Shown: in pieces, positions 36,892 through 48,456 of the stretch | How positions within the stretch are numbered: the first letter of the stretch is position 1 | Layout: the number at the start of each line of letters is the position of its first letter | From: Megamerina dolium | Taxonomy: Eukaryota > Arthropoda > Insecta > Diptera > Megamerinidae | NCBI GenBank assembly: GCA_963854835.1 | Contig: OY978526.1 | Span: 75,116,418-75,180,417, forward strand | Reading direction: 5' to 3' | DNA length: 64,000 nucleotides | Notes under the pieces: generated by a model | What the model saw: the letters and a program-made list of their open reading frames with translations, nothing else | Database searches by the model: none | What the model was told of the DNA's origin: nothing | Program-made: the position numbers and the translations under genes

Positions 36892-38162
36892 TTATACCCT
36901 GCATATGTAGATTTATATATAAAAAGTTTACTCGAATATCCATCTTTTTCTTTTATTTCCACTTTTCGAGAAACAATTTTTGCATATACTACTAATTTAC
37001 ACCCGAAATATGGTTGACTTTGACGAAGTACTTTGTTTGTTATGAGGGATCATTTAAAGGATTTTAAGATAATTCCGAGGCTTAGTATCGGAGCTATACA
37101 AAAAGTGGGCGTGGTTTACCTCTATCTTATAAATCCAATTAATTTTTTAATATTAATCCACACCTTAAATTTGGTTGTCCAACGTAGGACGTAGTTTGTA
37201 AGTTATGGCGGTTAACATTTTTGCTTAATTTCCTCAACTTTGTATGGGAGCCCCAATAAGAAGTGGGAGTGGCACACTGATTTTTTGCCAGATTTCTTCT
37301 GACTGCCATATTAATCTAAGTATCAATTATGGTTCTTTTAGACGGTAGATTGTAGAAGTTACAGCTGTTTCAATTTAAAAGAATTTCAGTCATTTTGTAT
37401 GGGGGCTACTATAAACAGTAGGCGTGGCACACCCCTGTGAGCCTAGTTGATCTTACAATACTAATCCATACCTTAAATCTCGTTGTCATACGCTAAATGG
37501 TTTGTAAGTTATGGAGCTTAAAAGTTTTAGTTTAATTCCCTCGACTTTGTATGGGAGACCCATGAAGCAGTGGGCGTGGCACACTGATTTTCTTCCGTAT
37601 TATTTCCGACTACCATGTTAAGCTAAGTGTCAATTATGGTTATTCTGGACAGAATATTGTAGAAGTTACAGCTGTTTTAATTTAAAAGAAGTACAGATAC
37701 TTTGTATGAGAGCTACGCTAAAAAGTAGGCGTGGCTCACCAATTTTTGGCAAGGTTATATAGTAGTATAATATAACTCTAAATGCCAAATATTGTTGTCC
37801 CAAGTGGTATATTATGTGAGTTATAGCAAGTTAAAGATTTTGAAAATTCCGAGGTTAGTCGCTTTGAATGCTTGGTGTGGGCGCGGCTATCGACCGATCA
37901 TGCCCAATATCAATCCCCTCCGTGTCCTTGGATCATAGGTTACTTATGCCAAATTTCGTCGAAATAGCTCAATATATACTCAAGTTATCGTGCGAACCAG
38001 CCAGGTGACAGACAGACGGACGGACGGACGGACATCGTTAAATCGAAAATTTAAGCGACGCTGATCACGAATATATACATATCTATATCTATATCTCCGG
38101 AGATTCCTTCAAGTGGTCACCGAAATGAATATACCTTGCATATTGCATTGTGCAGGGTATAA
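36892..38162 (+). mobile_element. Non-autonomous TIR element with internal tandem repeats, copy B (best copy)
   Basis: Perfect 12-bp terminal inverted repeats TTATACCCTGCA (36892-36903) and TGCAGGGTATAA (38151-38162), total 1271 bp. The interior is built of roughly 300-bp imperfect tandem units, each with a TTGTAAGTTATGG, ACTTTGTATGGGAG, GTGGGCGTGGC and AAGTGTCAATTATGG word. The right third has CGGACGGACGGACGGACATCG. No ORF. The superfamily cannot be told from the termini. Confidence 0.75.
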
Positions 38163-38234
38163 TTATATACATCACTTTTTTAAGAGAGCTCTTCTAGTTC
38201 AACATTTTTAGTTCAACATTCTGCTTAACCCTCG

Positions 38235-39052
38235 TTCTGCAGTGAAAATTGGGAAGAACCTCTCCTTTCCGTTTAATACCAAACAAAAGTTTCAGACAAG
38301 GTGATTCGTTATCGTGTGACTTCTTCAACCTTATTATGGAGAAAATTATACGAGCTGCAGATTTACGACATAATGGCAATATCTTCAACAAAAGTGTCAT
38401 GCTGCTGGCGTATGCCGACGATATTGACATAATCGGTGTCAACTAGCGAACAATCAGTGCAGCATTCTCTGAATTGGAACGAGAGTCACGTCGAAGATCC
38501 TGGAGATCATGCGTAGGATAACTCTTGCTAACAGATGTTACTTTGGGGTGAGTAAGCAATTGAGGTCGAAAATCACACTCTACAAGTCCCTTATTATTCC
38601 TGTCCTAAAATATGGCGCAGAAGCCTAGACAATTTCAACCACGGATGAGAGGATGCTTGGAGTTTTCGAGAGCAAAGTTCTGCGCAGGATCTTCGGACCT
38701 ATTTGCGTTGTTGGCGAGTACCGAATGAGGTACATCGATGAGCTGTATGAGCTGTACGCTGACATTGACATAGTCAAGCGAATCAAAAGCCAGCGGCTGA
38801 GTCATGACGAGCGAATGGAAGAAGACGCTCCAACGAAGAAAATATTTAATTCGGCATCCGCTGGAGGACGCAGAAGAACAGGAAGACCAAAACTCCTTTG
38901 GAAGGACCAAGTGTTGGGTAACCTGGCGGCGCTTGGAATATCCAATTGACGCCATCAAGCGTAGAACAGAGAAGACTGGCGCCGCATTATATGTTCGGCC
39001 TAAAACGATCATCGGTTGTTATGGCCACATAAGAAGAAGAAGAAGAAGTTCA
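38235..39052 (+). mobile_element. RTE-type retrotransposon, 5' truncated, (AAG)n tail
   Basis: Encodes in shifting frames the RT segment FRQGDSLSCDFFNLIMEKII, LLAYADDIDIIG (RT catalytic YADD block), then after a deletion near 38500 the C-terminal VFESKVLRRIFGPICVVGEY and RRTGRPKLLWKDQVLGNLAA. It ends CGGTTGTTATGGCCACATAA followed by an (AAG)n microsatellite at about 39031-39049. That tail is the element's own 3' end. Confidence 0.75.
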
Positions 39053-39512
39053 ACATTCGCAATTTTCTAAATCAAACCAGCTACGAATTTGATTTCAGCG
39101 ACTCTAAATAAGCATAAATAGGTTTATCTCGTCTGCTGAACAATACCTCTTTCTTTTTTTCTTGTGCTTGTATTATTATTCCAACAGTCGTGTGTATATA
39201 AATTTTCTGTACGCTTTCATGTATTTATGTAAATATGTAACTACATAGTCTGAATTGAAGTAATCAAAATAGGCGCATAATATTGGTATAATACGAGTTT
39301 CGAAAATCTTACTAATGATAATCGAATCGTAATGATTATTAAGAATGTTCATTATTATGGCGAAAATATAGTACGCTCAATCAGTATCACTCAATTCGAT
39401 TTCAAAAAGATTCAATCCAAATATATCACATGTTTCACTTTAAAATGCATAATATTCCATTTGAAATATACTAAAAATGAATTATTGATTGAATGTAAAT
39501 GAGTTGGACGAT
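39053..39512. other. 5' flank of fatty acid synthase 2
   Basis: AT-rich; no repeat recognised. It likely holds the upstream control region of FAS 2. Confidence 0.35.
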
Positions 39513-39545
39513 TATAAAAGCTTCACCGAAATAAAAATTCACCCA
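39513..39545 (+). promoter_or_regulatory. TATA box of FAS 2 (predicted)
   Basis: TATAAAA at 39513-39519, 236 nt before the ATG at 39755. A start site near 39541-39544 would be at the usual distance, but the Inr there is weak. Confidence 0.45.
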
Positions 39546-39754
39546 TTGCTATCTAGTTCGTCGGCAGTCTAGATTATCCCTATAAGTGGCTTGGATTACG
39601 GTTCTGCGATTCGATTACGTTCACACAGTGTTTCAAAATTTGAATGTGAAAGAAAGCACTAAGTAATTTCAAATTTTGTGTTGAAACTATCAAGCGGAAC
39701 GATTTGGAACATTCTTTTTTAGAATTGCATGCTAATTATCAACCAACAGCAGCC

Positions 39755-42700
39755 ATGGTGAATTTAAATGACAAAGATGATATTGTTATATCCGGCATGT
39801 CTGGAACATTTCCATGTAGTGAAAACATTACACAATTCGAAAATAATTTATATAATAAGGTGTGTATATGGGTATACAAGTGTGTGTGTATTCTCTAACC
39901 ATAGCCATGTATTCAAGTACGAACTGATAATACCCATATTCGTCACATTTTTTTTTAGATAAATATGGTTACCGAAGATGGACCTCGTTGGAAACATACT
40001 GATCCCTTGCTGCCTAGATTAGGGGGAAGGATCTCAGACCTCGACAAGTTCGATGCGACTTTTTTTAGTGTACATCAAATACAAGCCGATAACATGGATC
40101 CACAAAGTAGAGTGCTAATCGAGGAAGCATTTAAAGCAGTTCTCGATGCAGGAATTAATCCGAACAGTCTACGCGAATCCAATACGGGCGTATATATTGG
40201 TTCATGCTTTTCAGAATCACAAAATTATCTTTTGTACGATATTACTGCTCCTTCTGGTTTTGGTGTGACAGGGTAAATAAATATTTTATGCAAAAGACAC
40301 ATACGTACACGCACTTATTCGTATACTTAACCTCAATGTCGTAGAAATGATACTAATTTACATATATAAATTTCACATTTATTTTCATTTAAATTAATCA
40401 TTTCAGTTGTAGTAAAGCAATGTTCGCAAATCGGATTTCATATGTTATGGGTTTAACTGGGCCATCCTTAGTATTAGATACGGCATGTTCGACAGGAATA
40501 TTTGCAATTGATTTGGCATATCACGCTTTGCGAAATGGTGAAATTGATGCGGCTATTGTTGGTGCGGCCAATATTGCGCTTCATCCAAATACTTCATTAC
40601 ATTTTGCGCAACTTGGAGATATGGCCATAAACGGACATTGCCGTCCTTTTGACGAGGAATCGAATGGATACACTCGATCCGAGGCCATCAGTTGTATATT
40701 CCTTCAGCGCAAATCTGCGGCTAAGCGTGTTTATGCAACTATTGTTGACTGTGCCACTAATTGCGACGGATATAAATGTGAAGGTGTCACATTTCCGTCG
40801 AGGACTCTTCAAGAGAAGCTTTTGAGACAGGTGTACTCCAGAACTACTATTAACCTGGACGACTTGGGCTATTTAGAGGCACACGGTACCGGAGCACCCA
40901 TTGGTGATCAGGAAGAATGTGCGGCCATCGATGAGGCCATATGTCAACGTCGGAATCGACCGTTACTGGTGGGATCGGTGAAGTCGAATTGCGGCCATAC
41001 CGAAGCAGCCTCTGGCATATGTGGCTTAGTGAAAACCCTACTTGCCATGGATAAGAATATGATTGCGCCCAATATAAATTTGAAGAACGTAAGAAAGAGC
41101 ATTAGGGCATTAAGTGAAGGTCGTTTGAAGGTTGTTACAGAACCAACTGTACTACCAAAACCGTATGCTGCTATCAACTCGTTTGGTTTTGGTGGAGCTA
41201 ATGCCCATCTAGTATTGAAACAATTCGAGAAGGAAAAATCGAATAGGCAGAGCAACGAAAACACCCTGCCGCGTTTAGTAACGTGGTCGAGTCGAACAGA
41301 GGAGAATTGCAACGAATTCTTCTCATACCTAGCTAATCGACCGTTGGATGGTGAATTCTTAGCTCTGCTTCAAAATGCCCAATCCAAGGGTATACAGGGT
41401 ATGGTATTTCGAGGATACAGTATTCTCGAATACAATGACAGCAATGAAAATCCAGTCGTGTTGAATACAAATGTTCAACATAATACAGGCATTAAGAGAC
41501 CGCTGGTGTGGGTATTTAGTGGAATGGGATCACAATGGGTAGGCATGGGAAAGACATTGATGCAATTGCCAAGATGCAAACAATCGATTCAAGCAAGTCA
41601 CAAAACGTTGCTTCCAATGGGTGTGGATCTAATCAAAATTATCACATCTGATGATCCCCATATGTTCGACAATATAATTCATTCCTTTGTCGGCATTGGC
41701 GCAATTCAAATTGCTCTCGTGGATATGCTTAAGGAATTGGGTATAGTTCCGGATTTCGTTATTGGACACTCGGTCGGAGAATTGGGATGTGCATATGCTG
41801 ATAACTGCTTCACAGCAGAACAAATGATTTTAGCTTCATATTATCGCGGCAAAGTGAGCTCTGAAGTAAGTAAAATTCGGGGTTCAATGGCAGCAATTGG
41901 CATGGGATACAAGGATATTAAAGCAATTGTTCCAGAAACAATAGATGTTGCATGTCATAATTCGTCAGAATCTTGTACAATATCAGGTCCACAAAAGGAT
42001 ATAACAGAGTTTGTCGAATCGCTGAAAGCAAAGGGTATATTCGCAAAAGAAGTTCAATGCTCAAATATTGCATACCACAGCCGATATATTTCACAGTTTG
42101 GTCCGGAACTTTTTAAATATTTAAAGAAAATCATTCCAAATCCTGCAGTACGTTCGAACAAATGGATATGCACAAGTGTACCACGGAGCAAATGGCTGAT
42201 GGATACATGCAAATATTGCTCAGCTGAATACCATACCAATAATTTATTGAATAGTGTTCTCTTCGAAGAAGCATTAAATTTCATACCGAAAAATGCTCTA
42301 ACCATTGAAATTGCTCCTCATTCCCTTCTGCAGAGCATTCTTAAGGGCAGTGTTTCCGATGGTGTGCACATCGGTTTAACCAAACGTAATGCTAAAGATG
42401 GGAAATTACATTTCTTAAATGCTCTCGGCAGGTAAAAAGCTACTCAAATAATTTTAGAAGTAAATATTTAGTTTTGGATACTACTTCACAGTCTATACCT
42501 TAATGGTTTGGAGATCCGTAGTGATGAACTATACCCAAAAGTTAGCTGGCCAGTCTCTAGGGGTACACCAAGCATAAGTAGTCTGATTAAATTTGACCAC
42601 TCTCGCGATTATTTCGTCTACTCGCACGGTGACACGAAATCGGGAAGCGGCAACGAAGCATTTTGGGTTCGACTTAGTGACCCGAAATATAAGTATCTCG

Positions 42701-45700
42701 CTGGGCATGAAATTGACGGACAAATAGTTATACCGGCGGCATTTTATTTGGAATGTGTATGGCGTACGTTTGCTGGTTTAAAAGGTGTTGATTTTGACAA
42801 TTTATCAGTTGAGTTCGAAAATGTCGATTTCGTACGCTCTACCATGATTACTTCTGCCAATGATGAAATCGAAATCTATATATTCATCCATAAGGGCACC
42901 GGAAAATTTGAGGTAAGTTTACTGAGTAATAAGTATTAAGGTATTTAAAGGAATATCCATACGAAGGAAATAAGTTCCAAATTGCAATCCTTGACAGCAT
43001 CTCAACACAATTTAATTGACCTACAATTCGGTAATCCGTGGGTGCCGTAGCTCAGTGGTTAGTGCGTTGGCCTTCTTATCTGTAGGTCGTGGGTTCAATC
43101 CCCGGCTGAAGCATAACATATTTCTTTCGAACGGTACCCAATTGGCATTTTTCCGGCAGTAACAATTTGTCAAAAATGCATTTTAAAAGAGCTCTGTGAC
43201 AAAACTATGTTAAATTACTTTAACTCTGGGCTCTGCTGTTCGGAATCGGCTAATATAAGTTGGTGCCTTCTAATGCTGTCCAAATTTTACAAGCACAACT
43301 GTATTGGAAGAGAAGCTCGGTGGTATCACAATGGGCCTTGCTGGCCTAAGTGTGTCTTCTCAGAGAGGTGGCAGCTACAACAATCTATCCTAACCTAACC
43401 TAACCTAACTCGGTAATTCAAGTTTGTTTCAATTTTTTTATATAGAAAAATGGAAATATATTTAGAAAATGTAATGAAAAAATATTTGATGCAACATAAT
43501 TCGGACTATGGAAAAGGTTCAATTTTGAAGGGCTTCTGTCCTAAGCTGGAACTTATAGTTACTGATATACTTATATTACGTCTGTAAATCGGCCATCAAA
43601 CGTCGAAATAATGAGGCGGATATTTGAAACTTATCGGATAGACCCACACTAAAGTACACTCAAAATGTCTACAAATCTTTATTTTAGATTACAGAATCGA
43701 AAACTTTAGTAGCTACTGGTTTCATATACGATATTATTGGTAAGACGAAGCCAACTGAGATGTCTGTCAACGATATTCAAGATAACCATGTCATATTACG
43801 AAAAAACGATTTCTACAGAGAAATGAAATTACGCGGATATCATTACAATGGTGTCTTTCAATCAATTGAACTGGCTATAGATGATGGTTCATATGGCAAA
43901 ATACAACGGCAGCCGAATTGGGTCGTAGTCATTGATAGCATGCTGCAGCTCTGCCTCCTTAATTACGATTCACGTTCACTGATGCTGCCATCAAAGGCAC
44001 GTACACTGCGAATCTATCCGCAGTACCATAAGTCACTTTCCGAACAATCATCTACGCACGAAATTTTCAATAATAAACTGCAAAAGAAGACAATATGCGG
44101 CGGCATCGAAATTATTGGTTTGAGGGCCAACTCCATACAAAGGAAAAAACCTGCAAGTGAGGCAATACTAGAGAAATACCAGTTTGTTCCCCATTTTCCT
44201 GCGCCAAAATTGTGCTTGGATGATGCAGCTCGTTGTTGCATTCAGATAGTGTTGGAGAACCAGCCCTTATCACGTTTACAAATTGTTGAATTCGCCAATA
44301 AGCAACGTAATTGTGATTTTTTGAAAAGCCTTAAACAATCTGTAAATGATCTACCGTTAGTTACTGGTATTTATGTACTGTGTCACAATTCGAAAGAGGC
44401 GTGCATCGAAGAAATTGAAGATATTAAAAATGTATATTCTGTTGATGGTGATTTAATGGATCCTTTTATTGTTGTATTGAGCGCTGGAGATTTAAGCTCG
44501 CTCAAGTCCCAAATTTTAAAGGTCATCGACTCAAACGGTTTTCTTATAATAAGAGAAAGAAGTAATCTAAACATAGAACGTTTCAGTTGTCCTGCAGAAT
44601 TCGTACCGATAGCATTTTTCCCAACAAATTTGGAAACCTTTGTGCTGCTGCAGAGAAACGAACAACATTCTGCTTCGGTTGATGTTAATGTTCTTCATGT
44701 ATCCTCGTCGGACGACAGTTTCGAATGGCTGCCCAAGTTGCAAGAAATGTGTAAACAATCCAAGAATGTAATATTGGTATCGCAAAATGAGAAATTTAAT
44801 GGCCTATTAGGTCTAACCAATTGCTTAAGGAAGGAACACAAAACCAGTCAGATAAGATGTGTACTTATTGACGACCCCAAGGCGCCATTATTCAATCCTA
44901 ATTTAGATGTATATAAAAACCAGCTGAACTTGAACTTGGCTTTAAATGTATACCGCAACGTGAGTATTTAGAGGATGCACTTACAATATAATTCCAACTG
45001 CGTGTGGAAATTCATATTTTTTCATAACAAATTCATTTAAATTCTGCAGTTGGAATTTGAAAAGAAAACTTATTATTTTTTTTTATTTTTCAATTATATG
45101 ATATCATCTTGTATAATTTTAGAACAAATGGGGAACATATCGTCATTTACAACTAAAACAAAATATTCCAACAATCCAACATTCAAATCATGTTTACGGA
45201 AGCATTCTACGCTTTGGCGACTTGTCAACACTTAAATGGATAGAAGGTCCACTCCAGAAATCGGATATCAATGTGAAAATTGTATATTCATCCTTAAACG
45301 ATCGTGATGTAATGATTGCCTCTGGCCATTTGCCTGTTGATGTTTTGGGTGTAAGTCGTATCGAACAAGATTGCATCTTTGGTCTCGAATACAGCGGAAT
45401 AGAAGTAAAAAGTGGAAATCCCATAATGGGTATGGTTCCTAAGGCAGCAGTTGGGTCTCATTTGAGAACAGATACAATGTTAGCTTGGCAGGTGCCACAA
45501 GGCTGGTCACTAAGTGAAGCTGCAACTGTTCCAGTTGCATATCTAACCGTTTATTATGCATTCTTTTTCACTGTTGACATCACACAAGGCAAAAGCATAC
45601 TCATAAATGATGGTACTGAAGGCGTTGGTTTGGCTGCAATACGTGTAGCATTAGCTTACGGGTTGGAGGTATATACTACAGTGAACAGCTCAGAAAAGAA

Positions 45701-47323
45701 AGCCTTTTTATTGAAGACGTTCCCATCTTTAAAAGGTACTTAACACAATTAAGACACTAGCGAAAGTCTAACCCCAAGGTTTTTAATCAACAGAAAATCG
45801 TATTGGCAATTCCCTGGATACCTCCTTTGAAGTAATGGTAATCGAAGAAACTGGCGGAAAGGGAGTTAATTTTGTTCTTAATTCTCTTACGGAAGATAAA
45901 CTCTTAGCTTCAGTCCGTTGTCTTGGTAGAAGAGGACATTTTCTAGAGATTGGCAAATTTGATATGGCTAATGATAATAATTTAGCATTGGGTGTCTTCC
46001 TCAATGAACTGAGTTTTCATGCAGTCATAGCTGATAATCTGTTTTCTGCTTCAAAAGACCTTATAAGTGTAAGGACGAACACGATAGAAGTTGTTGGCCA
46101 CAATCGAACCTCAACTAAATTATTTATTCATTTGCAGGTTATTAAAGAATTGATCAACAAGGACATTGCTAGAGGAATCATACAACCTCTGCCGCTTATA
46201 ATTTTCAAAGCGCACGAAATCGAACAAGCCTTTAAACATCTGATGAGTGACAAGCATATCGGCAAAGTAATGATAGAAATGCGAGATAAAACAGAATCCG
46301 ATAGTACCCTACCAATATCTGTACTTCCAAGGATATACTTTTCCTCCAAAGCAGTATACATTGTGTCTGGAGGTCTTGGTAGTTTTGGATTAGAGCTTGT
46401 AGACTGGATGATTCTAAGGGGGGCTCGAAAAATTATGATTAACTCGAGACGCGGTGTAACAAATGATTATCAAAAATTGAGAATATCGTAAGTTGATTGA
46501 AAATTACTTTTACCAATAATCTAACCCTTTTTTATAATGCTTTGCAAAAAGGCTTTGGAAAAAATACTCATGCAAAATTGTAGTTAATACATCGAATATC
46601 ACAACAGAAGAAGGCTGTTTACAACTTTTAAATGACTCAATGGCACTTGGTCCTATTGCGGGTATTTTCAATCTTGCCGTTGTTCTAAAAAATGCGGCCT
46701 TGGAAAATCAAACAAAACAAAATTTTGAGATGCCTTTCCACCCTAAAGCCATTGCGACTAAACTTCTGGATCAGCTTTCTCGAAAACTTTGCCCAAATTT
46801 GGAACATTTTGTTGTTGATTCGAGCATCTCTTGCGGACGAGGCAATGCAGGTCAAACTAACTTTGGCATGGCTAACTCCATTATGGAACGGATTATCGAG
46901 GATCGTGTTGCAAATGGTCTACCTGGTAAGGCGATTCAATGGGGTGTAATAGGAGAGGATGAAGGACAAATTGATTCGGAAATTGGGGGAACGTTGCAAC
47001 AACGAATTGGTTCATGTCTTGAGGTGCTGGATGTCCTATTGCCATCGACTGATCCAATTGTTTCTAGTATGGTATTAGCTGAGAAGAAAACATCGATCAC
47101 ACAGAAGACCGCTATCGATTATGTTCTAGATGTGTTAAATATCGATGACATTCAGATGGTATCACTCAGGTCCACATTACTCGAACTTGGATTAGATGCA
47201 GTCATGGCCATTGAAGTCCAACAAACTCTAAAACGTGAATATAATGTTGTATTAAATGTGTCAGACATCCGATTCTTAACGATAAATCAACTAAAGGAAT
47301 TGTCTATTGATAAGGCAGATTAA
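39755..47323 (+). CDS. Fatty acid synthase 2: FAS-like protein with dead KR and ACP sites and no thioesterase
   Basis: Nine exons: 39755-39859, 39959-40272, 40407-42431, 42492-42912, 43688-44959, 45123-45735, 45794-46068, 46138-46487, 46552-47323. GT-AG throughout, phases exact, 2048 aa, no stop or frameshift. KS is intact (Cys167, His299, His337), as is the MAT Ser595 and the DH His887; the second DH residue is His1007, as in FAS 1. The ER loop is NDGTEGVG (1541-1548) against HAGTGGIG in FAS 1. KR has NFGMAN, so the catalytic Tyr is Phe1896. The ACP motif is GLDAVMA, so the phosphopantetheine Ser is Ala2008. The protein stops 40 residues later; the thioesterase is absent. It cannot carry an acyl chain on its own ACP. 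It may pair with FAS 1 or have another role; a very young pseudogene is the alternative. Seven of its eight introns share positions with FAS 1; the one splitting TG|CSKAM is unique. ATG at 39755 is in good context (GCCATGG). Confidence 0.92.
43040..43410 (+). mobile_element. tRNA-derived SINE, copy 3 (full length, in FAS 2 intron 4)
   Basis: Intact box A and box B, complete body and 3' domain, and a tail of CCTAA repeats at 43389-43410. Flanked by a 9-bp imperfect target-site duplication (CGGTAATCC at 43029-43037, CGGTAATTC at 43411-43419). It lies in the sense orientation within the 775-nt intron 4 of FAS 2. Confidence 0.88.
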
Positions 47324-47457
47324 GAAAATAATTTAATGTTTATTGTATTTTACGTGTTTTTCCAAAATTGTTTATCTGATGTATTTATACGAATAGTTGT
47401 ATGCAAATCAATTCCAGTTTAAGCTACAGATAAAGAAATTATTAGGAGTTTGATTTC

Positions 47458-47463
47458 AATAAA
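47458..47463 (+). terminator. Polyadenylation signal AATAAA of FAS 2
   Basis: AATAAA 135 nt after the TAA stop. Presence of a good signal fits a transcribed gene. Confidence 0.55.
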
Positions 47464-48200
47464 AAGCCGTACACTTAACAAAACTTGAACATTGGTTTTC
47501 TCAGATTACATTCAAAATATCATACTTATGTACATATATAAAAAATCAAATATTTAGAGCTGCGAATATATAAATTTCTCAGCCTAATAAAATAATCAAT
47601 TTTATAGGCCAGCAATGGGATTATTTTTCGATTCTCAGTTTTTTTTACGGTCATTTTTTCGGGGTTGAGGTGGAAGATAAAATTATTTAGATGAACAAAT
47701 TTAGCATTTTTAATTCGATTCCTGGTCATGCCGTCATTATGCATAATGCTTAATCTTATTTATGTGATTTCTTTGACCAGTCTCATCACGCAACTTAACC
47801 TAACCTACCCAAAAATGCTCTACGAACATTTTAAAAAATTTTCATAAACATACAATGTAAACAATGCGTTTACGAATATAAGTTATTATGAGAGCTACAA
47901 AACTAAGTACACAATACAATATGTACATATATGAGAATACTCTTTAAACATGCCATACCTAGACCTCAATGGTTAAGCAACAAGTGTGTGAACATTTCAC
48001 ATGAATAATGGAGTAATGAAAGTATCGCAATACATTCGTATTCATTTATAATTTACCTACGCAAGTAAATATACATATATGTATGTATGTACATTGGTAA
48101 TTATATACACTAAGTATATAAATACATAACTCTTTTCAGTTAATTTAAACATTTCAATTTATTGTGCTCATGAATATGTGATGTATGTATATATATTTTT

Positions 48201-48205
<5 letters not shown>

Positions 48206-48256
<51 letters not shown>
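48206..48256. repeat. (TA)n microsatellite
   Basis: About 50 bp of pure TA repeat. Confidence 0.9.
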
Positions 48257-48260
<4 letters not shown>

Positions 48261-48456
48261 GCATGTAAACTTAACTAATTTTAGAAATATAAAGCAATAG
48301 ATGTACTACAATACTTATGACTTATGCGCATTCAAATTGAACAAATTTATGCCTTTGGGTAGGTATTGTAGATAAATAAATATTATATATGTATGTATAT
48401 GTAAATATTTAAATGTAAGTAGTATATAAGAGAGTATTTAAAAATTAATTTTATTT

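Larger units (their letters stand above)
47324..48456. other. Intergenic region between FAS 2 and the LPMO gene
   Basis: Tail-to-tail interval holding the FAS 2 3' UTR and a (TA)n microsatellite. A short CCTAACCTA motif occurs at about 47798. No gene. Confidence 0.5.

Noticed and set aside
37000..37800. CRISPR-like or satellite array
   Set aside because: Roughly 300-bp imperfect units inside a TIR-bounded element in a eukaryotic genome; not spacer-repeat structure.
39755..47323. FAS 2 as a processed or frameshifted pseudogene
   Set aside because: It retains all introns, exact phases, TATA and poly(A) signals and an unbroken frame; the defects are amino-acid substitutions and an early end only.
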